Notes under the pieces: generated by a model
The model's input: only the letters and a program-made list of their open reading frames with translations
The model's database searches: none
What the model was told of the DNA's origin: nothing
Position numbers and translations under genes: made by a program
Part shown: positions 7,568 through 15,800 of the stretch, piece by piece
Layout: the number at the start of each line of letters is the position of its first letter
How positions within the stretch are numbered: position 1 is the first letter of the stretch
Assembly: GCA_051744245.1 (NCBI GenBank)
Contig: JBNJCV010000029.1
Coordinates: 1-18,848 of the forward strand
DNA length: 18,848 nt
Direction of reading: 5' to 3'
Source of the DNA: M55B165 sp051744245
Lineage (GTDB): Bacteria > Actinomycetota > Humimicrobiia > Humimicrobiales > Humimicrobiaceae

Positions 7568-9472
7568 TTAAATTCCCGCTTTCTTTGCTTCAATTTCTTT
7601 CTTTACTTCTCTTATAAAACTATCTAATTTAATCTCTTTTATATCTTCCCCCGTCTTTTTCCTTACTGTTATGGTGCCTGTATTTTGTTCATTTTTCCCA
7701 ATAACAATCATATAGGGGATCTTCCTTAGTTCTGATAGACGTATTTTTTTGCTTAAAGATTCAACCCGGTTATCAATTTCTACCCTAAAACCTTCCCCTT
7801 TTAATGTTTTGTATATGCTTTCTGAATAACCTGCAAATTTTTCAGATATCGGCAGCACTATAGCCTGTACAGGAGCAAGCCAAGCAGGAAAATTTCCACT
7901 GTAATGCTCAACTAGTATGCCTATAAACCTTTCAATACTCCCCAGTACAACCCGGTGTATCATTACCGGGTTATGTCTTGCATTATCTTCGCCCACATAT
8001 TCTATGCCAAACTTTTCAGGCATAGCAAAATCAAGCTGTATGGTTGCGCACTGCCAGGTCCTGCCGAGGCAATCTTCTATATGGAAGTCTATCTTGGGCC
8101 CGTAAAATGCCCCGTCTCCTTTATTTATGGCATATTCAAAATCATTGTTTTCCATCACTTTTTTTAGCACACCTTCAGCCCTATCCCATATCTGGTCGCT
8201 GCCAATTCTTTTGGGAGGCCTGGTGGAAAGCTCAAGGTGGTAGCCAAAACCAAATGTTTTATACATCCTGTCTATGAGCCCAATGATATTGGCAATTTCT
8301 TCCTCCATCTGTTCTTCAGTACAAAAAATATGTGCATCGTCCTGAGTGAAGTTCCTCACCCTGAACAAGCCATGTAAAACCCCTGACTTTTCATGCCTGT
8401 GAACCAGACCCAGTTCAGCATATCTTATGGGCAATTCCCTATAAGAATGCTGGTCAGACTTATATATAAGTATAGCTCCCGGGCAGTTCATGGGCTTTAT
8501 GGCAAAATCCTTTTCGTCTATCTCCACAAAATACATGTTATCCTTGTAGTTGTCCCAGTGGCCCGATGTTTTCCACAGCTCATTTGAAAGTATTATAGGA
8601 GTCTTTATCTCCTGGTAACCTTCTTTGCGGTGTTCCTGCCTCCAGTACTTTAGAATATTATTTCTCAAAACCATGCCCTTTGAATGAAAGAAGGGGAAGC
8701 CCGGAGCTTCATCATGGAAACTAAACAGGTCCAGGTCTTTTCCAATTTTCCGGTGATCGCTTACCTTGGCTTTTTCAATCCGTTCCAGATAATTGTCCAA
8801 ATCTTCTTTTCTAAAAAAAGAAGTTCCATAAACCCTGGCAAGCATCTTGTTTTTCTCATTACCCCTCCAGTAAGCGCCTGCAGTGCTTAACAGCTTAAAA
8901 GCACCAATTTTTGCAAGAGAAGGTATATGGGGGCCACTACACAAATCTACAAAGTCTCCGGTCTTGTAAATGCTTAAAACCTTATCCGGTATTTCATCTA
9001 TTAATTCCAGTTTATAAGGATTGCCACTAAAAATGGATCTTGCTTCTTCTTTTGATACCATGCTTCTTTCAAAACTGTAATTCTTCTTTATTATCTTTTT
9101 CATCTCCCTTTCTATTTTAGGAAAGTCTTCAGAACTAATAGTCTCATCTGTATCAAAATCATAATAAAACCCGTTCTCTATAGCAGGTCCGATTGCAAAT
9201 TTAACCCTTGGGTACAGGTTTTGTATAGCATAAGCCATAATATGAGCAACACTGTGGTTCAGTATATCCAGTCCTTCTTTCCCCTCTGTTTTTATTAGCT
9301 CTACTGAATCATTTTCCTTCAGTACATAATCCAGGTCTACTTTCCTTCCGTTAACCTTTGCTGCTACCAATTTTTTTGCAAATTTTTTATCTACCCTTTT
9401 TACTGCACTGAGAATACTTTTTTCCTTGTCCAGCTTGATTTTCCCTATTCCTTTTATGTGAACTTCAATCAT
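7568..9472 (-). CDS. thrS: threonyl-tRNA synthetase
   Basis: 634 residues, a full-length bacterial class II ThrRS. Order seen: TGS domain (1-62); N2 editing domain with HSVAH (H73, H77) and the C178/H182 pair of LCSGPH that hydrolyses Ser-tRNA-Thr; catalytic core from about 240; then the anticodon-binding domain (about 530-634, with AIVLPISEKFAGYSE and GKNEQNTGTITVRKK). Zinc ligands C330 (MNCPGA) and H381 (DDAHIFC) are present, and a later MIHRV supplies the third. The start is ATG 9472 with AAGG upstream. It lies downstream of tRNA-Gly on the same strand with about 80 nt between. There is no room for a T-box. A weak TTAATA/TAAAAT promoter could lie in the gap, or it may be read through from the tRNA. 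Confidence 0.97.
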   Translation of the reverse strand: MIEVHIKGIGKIKLDKEKSILSAVKRVDKKFAKKLVAAKVNGRKVDLDYVLKENDSVELIKTEGKEGLDILNHSVAHIMAYAIQNLYPRVKFAIGPAIENGFYYDFDTDETISSEDFPKIEREMKKIIKKNYSFERSMVSKEEARSIFSGNPYKLELIDEIPDKVLSIYKTGDFVDLCSGPHIPSLAKIGAFKLLSTAGAYWRGNEKNKMLARVYGTSFFRKEDLDNYLERIEKAKVSDHRKIGKDLDLFSFHDEAPGFPFFHSKGMVLRNNILKYWRQEHRKEGYQEIKTPIILSNELWKTSGHWDNYKDNMYFVEIDEKDFAIKPMNCPGAILIYKSDQHSYRELPIRYAELGLVHRHEKSGVLHGLFRVRNFTQDDAHIFCTEEQMEEEIANIIGLIDRMYKTFGFGYHLELSTRPPKRIGSDQIWDRAEGVLKKVMENNDFEYAINKGDGAFYGPKIDFHIEDCLGRTWQCATIQLDFAMPEKFGIEYVGEDNARHNPVMIHRVVLGSIERFIGILVEHYSGNFPAWLAPVQAIVLPISEKFAGYSESIYKTLKGEGFRVEIDNRVESLSKKIRLSELRKIPYMIVIGKNEQNTGTITVRKKTGEDIKEIKLDSFIREVKKEIEAKKAGI

Positions 9473-9554
9473 AAAAACCTTTATTCCCTTTTATTTACAA
9501 TCTTCTGTATTTTACCTTTTTTTATGCCTTTTATTAAGCCTGTATAAATAAAAA

Positions 9555-9629
9555 TGGAGCGGAAGACGGGATTCGAACCCGCGACCCTCACCATGGCAAG
9601 GTGATGCTCTACCACTGAGCTACTTCCGC
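9555..9629 (-). tRNA. tRNA-Gly(GCC)
   Basis: A 75-nt cloverleaf. The acceptor is GCGGAAG/CTTCCGC, the D arm GCTC/GAGC, and the anticodon stem TCACC/GGTGA with loop TTGCCAT (anticodon GCC, glycine). The variable loop is short, the T arm GCGGG/CCCGT has loop TTCGAAT, the discriminator is T, and CCA is encoded in the gene. All stems pair apart from one G-U. The upstream promoter is listed separately. Confidence 0.97.
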
Positions 9630-9660
9630 CCGTAATTATCTTACTGATTTTTCAGCTAAA

Positions 9661-9689
9661 ATATTAACTACTAACTGCTTAAAAGTCAA
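9661..9689 (-). promoter_or_regulatory. promoter of tRNA-Gly
   Basis: TTGACT (-35, 9684-9689), 17-bp spacer and TAATAT (-10, 9661-9666) on the minus strand, just after the stop codon of the LCP gene. Transcription would start near 9654, about 25 nt before the mature tRNA 5' end, a normal leader for RNase P. It may also serve thrS downstream. Confidence 0.6.
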
Positions 9690-9694
9690 CCATG

Positions 9695-11104
9695 CTACTG
9701 ATCTTTGATTTCTTCAAATAACTGCTTGGTAGCTTCCTCATCATATACCACGGCACTTGCTTTCCCTACCATCTGAGGCCAGGAAGGAATAGTTGTAATC
9801 TCTATATTTCTGCTTTCTATCCTGTCCAGAACCGGCAATAATTTTAATATATCCCTGAACCCTAAATCTGTCCAGGTGTAATTCAGCAGGTAATTTACAA
9901 ATGCGGGAAGCTTTATTATGGTTTCAAAATTAATTTTCTGGTCATATAAGGCTACTATTACTTTAGCAGCCTCCCTTTCTCTTGCATAAGCACCATCAGG
10001 CCTGTGCCTATTGCGGCATAAGGCAAGGGTTTGCTTGCCATCCAGGTGGTGTATCCCCTTATCCAGGTAACAGCCAGAAAAGCCGTCAGCCAAGTCCTCT
10101 GTAACTTCAATGGTAACACCTCCCAGGAAATCAATTAAGGGTGCAAAACCGTCAAAATCAGTAATTATATAATTATCTATATCCAAACCAGAAAACTGCT
10201 CCACGGTTTCTACTGCAAGCTCAGTTCCACCAATAGCATGGGCAGCGTTGATTTTAGATTCTCCGTGTCCGGGTATATTTACCCAGGTGTCTCTGGGTAT
10301 GGTAACTATGGTTCCCTGATAGGTTTCAAGGTTGATGTGGACAAGGATTATAATGTCCGTTCTCCCGCTAACCCTTCCCCCGGCGCGGTCATGTGCGCTG
10401 TCATCTCCCAGTATCAAGATATTTATAGAATCATTTTCTTTAACCTTGGCCGTTGGCTCCTGGCTTTCTCCTATATTAAATGTGGATACAAAGCTGGCAT
10501 AATTCTGGTTAGCATCCTCTAGGCTTACTCCCTGCCCCATGTATTTAATTATATATATATTATTATCTTCTTCTACATAGCTTAAGAGGTCTATCTCTTC
10601 TTCCTCCTGGTCAAGTGAACTGTTATATTTATAACCTTTCACTTCTACCTCTTCTCCTAAAATATATATGCTATCTTCAATCACCTCTAAATCCATGTCT
10701 TCTGCTATAGCCAGATACTGATCCTCAACTATCTCTTTTGACTCTAAATCTTCCACATAAATCACTATGCATTCTTTACCTTTAGCTTTCTCAATCTTTA
10801 GTCTCCTACCATCCCCCTCTTCATAAACCATCCATCCGTCAGGGCAGATAAAAGAATAATTTTTAAAGCTGCTGGATTTGCTTGTATATAAATTTGGGGT
10901 TAATTCCTGGTTATCTTTTCCGGCTTCCTCCTCTTCGGCTTCTTCTGGTGGCTGCTTTTCTTCAGGTTCTTTTTCTATAACCTGCTCCTCTTCTTGCTTA
11001 TCTTTAGCATCCTGTTTGTTTAACATGTTCAGCGCAATTGCTGCTGCAATAACTCCAATAACTACCAATATAATCAAGTACTTTAAATAATTCCTAAATC
11101 TCAT
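9695..11104 (-). CDS. LytR-CpsA-Psr family protein with extra N-terminal extracellular domain
   Basis: 469 residues. There is a single N-terminal membrane anchor (8-27), a long acidic linker (32-68), then a beta-rich region (about 70-212) with the pattern YSFICPDGW ... YIIKY ... FVSTFNI that looks like a PsbP/Mog1-type fold. The LCP catalytic domain follows (about 227-395): ILGDD, GRTD (R248, D250), IPRDT (R271), KINAAHA and CRNRHRPDGAYARERE. LCP proteins transfer undecaprenyl-linked glycopolymers (teichoic acid, arabinogalactan, capsule) onto peptidoglycan outside the cell. The catalytic arginines are intact. Most LCP proteins lack the 70-212 region. The ATG start lies just after an AAGGGAG ribosome-binding sequence with short spacing. 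It is divergent from the small PH-like gene and followed by tRNA-Gly. Confidence 0.9.
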   Translation of the reverse strand: MRFRNYLKYLIILVVIGVIAAAIALNMLNKQDAKDKQEEEQVIEKEPEEKQPPEEAEEEEAGKDNQELTPNLYTSKSSSFKNYSFICPDGWMVYEEGDGRRLKIEKAKGKECIVIYVEDLESKEIVEDQYLAIAEDMDLEVIEDSIYILGEEVEVKGYKYNSSLDQEEEEIDLLSYVEEDNNIYIIKYMGQGVSLEDANQNYASFVSTFNIGESQEPTAKVKENDSINILILGDDSAHDRAGGRVSGRTDIIILVHINLETYQGTIVTIPRDTWVNIPGHGESKINAAHAIGGTELAVETVEQFSGLDIDNYIITDFDGFAPLIDFLGGVTIEVTEDLADGFSGCYLDKGIHHLDGKQTLALCRNRHRPDGAYAREREAAKVIVALYDQKINFETIIKLPAFVNYLLNYTWTDLGFRDILKLLPVLDRIESRNIEITTIPSWPQMVGKASAVVYDEEATKQLFEEIKDQ

Positions 11105-11169
11105 AACTCCCTTACTGTTTTAGATAGTTTTTCTATTTTAAAATAATTTCTTTTTTTATCAAATATAAT

Positions 11170-11198
11170 TTTATATAATAATTCCTATTCTATAGCAA
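11170..11198 (-). promoter_or_regulatory. candidate promoter of the LCP gene
   Basis: TTGCTA (-35, 11193-11198), 17-bp spacer and TATAAA (-10, 11170-11175) on the minus strand, inside the 100-bp divergent intergenic region. An overlapping TATAAT on the plus strand (11174-11179) is a -10 candidate for the PH-like gene, but its -35 is only a T-run. The two may therefore compete. Confidence 0.4.
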
Positions 11199-11217
11199 TA
11201 AATTAATGGAGAGTATA

Positions 11218-11553
11218 ATGAGTTCAATCAAGAAAGAGTTGTATTATGTTTTCATGGGGCCAGATGAAGAGGCAATAAAAACTATAAAAGGCATCCTGGA
11301 CGGAACTGTAAAAGGCCAACTGGTACTTACAAATAAAAAATTATTTTTTTACTTCAGGTCAAACATTTCCTCAGATCAGAAATTTATTGCCACCCATCCA
11401 TTTATTAAAACAGCTGAACTCAAGGAAGGGCTGATTTATTCAACCCTTAATATCTCTACTAAAAAAGAAACCTTTGCTATATCAAAAATAAATAAAAAAG
11501 AAGCAAGGGAAACCTATAACCTACTAAATGATATTATTAACAACAATAATTAA
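11218..11553 (+). CDS. small PH-like (bPH/GRAM-type) domain protein
   Basis: 111 residues with the pattern of bacterial pleckstrin-homology-like proteins: a short N-terminal helix (YYVFMGPDEEAIKTIKGIL), then GQLVLTNKKLFFYFRS, which matches the family's 'lvlTnkrL' core strand, more beta strands, and a C-terminal helix (EARETYNLLNDII). No signal peptide or membrane helix is seen, so it is probably cytoplasmic. ATGs lie at 11206 and 11218. The second has GGAG with 6-nt spacing and is preferred; the first would add MESI. It is the only plus-strand gene among envelope genes. Its stop is 3 bp from the stop of the convergent 3D gene. The fold assignment is moderate and the function is unknown. Confidence 0.7.
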   Translation: MSSIKKELYYVFMGPDEEAIKTIKGILDGTVKGQLVLTNKKLFFYFRSNISSDQKFIATHPFIKTAELKEGLIYSTLNISTKKETFAISKINKKEARETYNLLNDIINNNN

Positions 11554-11556
11554 TTA

Positions 11557-12063
11557 TTATTGCTCCAGGTTTTTGGCAATTTCAAATGAACCGTCTTTAA
11601 TATTTATCCATACTCCTTTTCTGCCGAATTTTTTTGCTTCCTGCTTGGAACCAAAAAAGATATCTATTCTGTTTCCTTTTATTTTGCCGCCTGTATCTTC
11701 CGCTACAAATGTTCCCAGATCCTTAATTTCAATCTTTGTTCCCAGCGGTATAATGTCAGGGTCTACTGCCACTATGCCTTCCCGGACTTCCGTCCCGGTA
11801 GCTGTAGTGCCGTTGGTTCCCTGGACAGGGTCATTAGCACTATAGCCGGTAGCAACAAAATAATACCAGTTAACGTTCTTTTCAAAATTCATAACCATTG
11901 GCTGCTTTTCAACTTCTTTTTTTACTATTACTTTCTTCTCCTGTTTAAATGGTAGCGCATCCTTTATTTGACTTGGGGAAACTATGGACATTACCGCTAT
12001 AAAGGACACAAAAGCTATTAATGACCAAAACAATATGTTTATAGCTATATTATAATTCTTCAT
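11557..12063 (-). CDS. membrane-anchored 3D-domain protein
   Basis: 168 residues. One N-terminal membrane segment (about 7-28) acts as a signal anchor, followed by a lysine-rich spacer (32-60). A C-terminal 3D domain (about 66-160) follows, named for three conserved aspartates, here D101 (AVDPDIIPLGT), D123 (VAEDTGG) and D134 (NRIDIFF). This double-psi beta-barrel, related to the MltA lytic transglycosylase core, occurs in Gram-positive cell-wall proteins such as Bacillus YocH/YabE and Rpf-linked enzymes. Peptidoglycan cleavage outside the membrane is the likely role. No LysM or G5 domain is present, so it is a minimal version. ATG 12063 is the start. A strong promoter lies upstream, and the gene is divergent from lexA. 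Confidence 0.85.
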   Translation of the reverse strand: MKNYNIAINILFWSLIAFVSFIAVMSIVSPSQIKDALPFKQEKKVIVKKEVEKQPMVMNFEKNVNWYYFVATGYSANDPVQGTNGTTATGTEVREGIVAVDPDIIPLGTKIEIKDLGTFVAEDTGGKIKGNRIDIFFGSKQEAKKFGRKGVWINIKDGSFEIAKNLEQ

Positions 12064-12138
12064 AATTTTTCTTCACATCACCTCTAATTATTTAACAAAA
12101 CCGGTTAAAATCTACTCTCTAACTCTACAAAACCCAAA

Positions 12139-12166
12139 ATTATATACATTAAAGGCAATAAGTCAA
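12139..12166 (-). promoter_or_regulatory. promoter of the 3D-domain gene
   Basis: TTGACT (-35, 12161-12166), 16-bp spacer and perfect TATAAT (-10, 12139-12144) on the minus strand. The predicted transcript starts near 12132, about 68 nt before the ATG. The -35 lies only about 19 bp from the LexA-type palindrome at 12185-12202, so the divergent gene might feel LexA, although the operator does not overlap it. Confidence 0.75.
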
Positions 12167-12184
12167 GGGAATATTTTTTAAAAT

Positions 12185-12202
12185 ACTATACATATGTATA
12201 GT
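12185..12202. promoter_or_regulatory. candidate LexA operator (SOS box)
   Basis: A perfect 18-bp palindrome, ACTATACATATGTATAGT, directly upstream of lexA. It covers the -35 hexamer and part of the spacer of the lexA promoter, so a bound dimer would block RNA polymerase. The inner ACATATGT equals the centre of the Bacillus-type box, but the flanks (CTAT/ATAG instead of GA/TC) differ from both the Bacillus and E. coli consensus. No second copy was noticed in the window. LexA binding is inferred from position and symmetry. Confidence 0.75.
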
Positions 12203-12215
12203 TATAGTCTATAAT
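12187..12215 (+). promoter_or_regulatory. promoter of the lexA-dnaE-dinB operon
   Basis: TATACA (-35, 12187-12192, four of six matches), 17-bp spacer and perfect TATAAT (-10, 12210-12215). The -35 is embedded in the palindrome. Transcription would start near 12222, a short distance before the AGGAG ribosome-binding site at 12231-12235. Confidence 0.7.
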
Positions 12216-12242
12216 TACAGTACCTGAATCAGGAGTTATGCA

Positions 12243-12869
12243 ATGAAAAAACTTACCAAAAAGCAAAAATTAGTATTAGGAAAAATATATCAATTCATCT
12301 CTTCCCACGGGTACCCACCTACGGTAAGGGAAATCGCCGGGAAAATGGGCTTCTCTTCGCCCAAAGCAGCAACCGACCACTTAAACAGCCTGGAAAAAAA
12401 AGGTTACCTGAGCAGAAATTCCAGTGCAAGGTCCATAAGGCTTACTGGCAAAGCCTTGAGCCTCCCTGAGTTCAGAAAGGAAGAAAGCAGCCTTAAGGTT
12501 CCCCTTATAGGGAGGATAGCAGCAGGTTATCCCATGCTGGCAGATGAAAATATAGAAGATTACTTGAATGTGCCAAAGGACATAATTGGAAACAGAAGAA
12601 TTGATTTTGCCCTAAAGGTTAAGGGTAACAGCATGATCGGGGACCACATCATGGACGGAGACATAATACTGGTAAGATCCCAAAATACAGGCGAAAACGG
12701 GGAGATGGTTATAGCCTTAATAGAGGATGAGGCTACTGTAAAAAGGATATATAAGGCAAAAGATGAGGTTGTGCTCAGGTCATCCAACCCTTCCTTTCCC
12801 CCTATAAAAGTAACAGGGGACATAAAAATTCAGGGGAAAGTAATGGCAGTACAAAGAGTTATAAAATAA
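12243..12869 (+). CDS. lexA: LexA repressor
   Basis: 208 residues. The N-terminal winged helix-turn-helix (2-68) contains YPPTVREIAGKMGFSSPKAATDHL, the DNA-recognition region. The linker leads to the self-cleavage site A94-G95 in GRIAAGYP and the S24-type peptidase domain with catalytic S130 (GNSM) and K167 (ATVKR). Cleavage would be induced by RecA filaments after DNA damage. The start is ATG 12243, 7 nt after AGGAG; an ATG five bases upstream is out of frame and stops at once. It is the first gene of an operon with dnaE and dinB behind a palindromic operator, so it presumably represses itself and both polymerases. Confidence 0.95.
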   Translation: MKKLTKKQKLVLGKIYQFISSHGYPPTVREIAGKMGFSSPKAATDHLNSLEKKGYLSRNSSARSIRLTGKALSLPEFRKEESSLKVPLIGRIAAGYPMLADENIEDYLNVPKDIIGNRRIDFALKVKGNSMIGDHIMDGDIILVRSQNTGENGEMVIALIEDEATVKRIYKAKDEVVLRSSNPSFPPIKVTGDIKIQGKVMAVQRVIK

Positions 12870-12880
12870 GGAGCAGACAA

Positions 12881-15800
12881 TTGTTTTCCCATTTACATGT
12901 ACATAGTGAATATAGTTTGCTTGAATCTTCTATAAAAATAGATAATTTAATAGAATCAGCCACTCAATACAGCATGGATGCTGTTGCCCTTACAGACAAA
13001 TATGTAATGCATGGAGCAGTAGAATTCTATAAAAAAGCTGTCCAAAAAAACATAAAGCCTATAATAGGTTCTGAGATCTGCATAAGGGATAAAGGAAGGC
13101 TTTTTTACCTTGTTTTACTTGCCAAAAATATAGAAGGTTACAGCAGCCTGTGTAAAATTGTAAGCAGTTCCCACCTTGAAAAAAAAACTGCAATACCTTC
13201 AGTAAGCCTGTCTTTGCTAAAAAGCTCCTGCAATGCCCTTATAGCACTAAGCCCTGATAGAAGCGGCCAGGTATCAGAATTTTTAAGGGAAAACAGGGTA
13301 AGGAAAGCCCAGCATGCTATAGAAGAATATAAGGAGATATTCGGCCAGGATTTTTATATAGAAATACAAAGGTATCCTTTTGGTAAGAACACTGGCAGTT
13401 CTATTTCTGAGCCCCTGGTAAACCTTTCCCGCAAAACCTCCACTCCCATAGTTGCCACCAATAATGTACATTATCTCAGCGAGAAAGACTATAACATATA
13501 CAGACACCTGATTAAATTAAAATTAATGGGAACCAAAAAAGACCCCACCCTAAAACTACTGCCAGGCAGCCAAAATTACTTTAAATCCGTAAAAGAGATG
13601 GAAAGCATGTTTGAGGATATACCGGATGCCTTAAAAAACAGTCAGAAAATTGCAGCAAAATGCGACCTTAAGCTCAGGCTGGGCAATATAGGGGTGCCTG
13701 ATTTTAAAGTGCCTGAAGGCAGCAGCCAACCAGGCTACCTGAGAAAGCTATGTTACAGAAAAATCAGTAAAAGGTATAATAGTCCGGATTCCAGAATTTT
13801 AAAAAGACTAGAGGACGAACTGAGCATAATTGAGAAAACAGGATACTCTGGATATTTCTTGATAGTTGCAGACATAGCAAGTTTTGCCCGAAAAAACCAT
13901 ATACCAATATGCGGCAAGGGTTCAGCTGCAGGAAGCCTGGTTTCTTACGTGCTGGGAATATCAAATGTAGATCCGGTAGAAAATAACCTTTATTTTGAAA
14001 GGTTCCTTAATGAAGAAAGACAAGAGCCTCCGGATATTGACATAGACATAGCTAACAAAAAGAGGGATAAAATACTTTCCTATCTGCGCTTAAAGTATGG
14101 TAAAAAAAATACCGGAAGAGTATGCCTTTTTTCTACCATAAAGCCAAGGTCCTCTGTAAGGGAGACTGCAAGAATGCTAAATTACAGCAAGCAGGAAATA
14201 GACCAGCTGATAGCTTCAGGGGATAGAAAAGATGGCAATGAGAGCGGGTACATGCAACTGTTTTCCACATCATCAAAATTGGAAGGCTACCCAAGGCATG
14301 TTTCCATGCATCCCACAGCAGTAATAGTATCCAATAGCAGCCTTGACAGCAGTATACCCCTCATGCTGTCTGAAACAAAAGAAGCCATGAGCCAGTATGA
14401 CATGAAAAGCATAGAAGATCTGGGAATATTAAAAATTGACCTCATAAACTCACTCAGCCTCACCTTAATAGACGAAGTAAAAGACAGGCTAAAAAAAAGA
14501 GGTATAAGCCTGGACCTGCCAGGCTTAGGCCACAGAGACCCCAGGATATTTGATATGATAAAAAAAGGGAAAACGCTGGGAGTATTCCAGCTGGAAAGCA
14601 CAGGCATCAGGGCTCTTATGAGGAAGATAAAGCCTTCCAGCATAAAAGACATAATTCTTCTGGTATCACTCTACAGGCCTGGCCCCCAACAGTCAGGAAT
14701 GGTAGGAAATTTTATCGAAAGAAAATTTGAGAGGGAAAAAATCTCTTATATTCATAAAGACCTAAAGCCCCTGCTGGAGGATACCTTTGGGATAATGCTT
14801 TACCAGGAACAGGTTCTCCAGATTGCCAGAAAAATTGCAGGATATACATTCGGTGAAGCAGATAATCTCAGAAAAGCCATAACTAAAAGGTCAAAACATA
14901 AAATGGCAATGCAGAAAAAAAGATTTATAGCAGGTGGAATAAAAAAAGGGTACCACAAAAGAAAACTGGAAGATATCTTCAATTTAATATCCAAGTTTGC
15001 AAGTTATGGGTTTGTTAAAGCCCATGCTGCAGCATATGCGGATTTAAGCTATAAAACGTGCTACCTTAAGGCCTACTTCCCCGCAGAATTTTTTGCAGTC
15101 ATGCTCAGCAATAATTCAGGCTATTATATGCCTGAACAGTACATAGAAGAAGCAAGGAGAATGGGCATAAACATCAAAGGCCCCCACATAAACAGCAACT
15201 GTTTTTTCTTTGAGGTGGAAGACGCCGGCCGGTCTATAAGGGTTCCACTGATATGTGTAAAAGGGGTGGGTAATACCTTTGCCAGATACATAAAAAATGA
15301 AAGGGACAGGAAAGGCAGATTCAGGAACTTTGCCGGTTTTTATAACAGGATTTACAAAAAATACAGGGTAACTAAAACAGCAGTAGAAAACCTTATAAAA
15401 GCCGGGGCATTTGATTTTACCGGGAGGGGCAGAAAATGCCTTATGATGGACTTCTTCAGTTTTCAAAACAGAAAGGATACCAGAACAAATGCAAAACTGG
15501 GGGACTTTTCTTTTGAAGAAAAGCTAAAAGCAGAAAAAGAAATATTGGGATTTTGCGTGAGGTCAAATCCACTTTCATATTACCGCCAGGAATTAAAGAA
15601 CCTAAGCATTACTCCAAGCAAAGATTTCCTGCTACTCTCAAAGGGAAAGGATGGCCACCGCTACACCCGCCTAAAGCCTGTGACTTGTATAGGTACGGTA
15701 ATAAATGTAAACAAGAAGAAAACCAGGGACGGAAGCTTTATGGCATTCTGCACTCTGGAAGATAGACATGGAATGTATGAGACAGTATTTTTTCCCGGGC

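Noticed and set aside
9473..9554. T-box riboswitch before thrS
   Set aside because: The gap is only about 80 nt after tRNA-Gly, with no specifier stem, T-box sequence or terminator hairpin.
11541..11556. AATAATTAATTATT palindrome as an operator or terminator
   Set aside because: It is made only of A/T at two convergent stop codons, has no GC stem, and is expected by chance in this composition.
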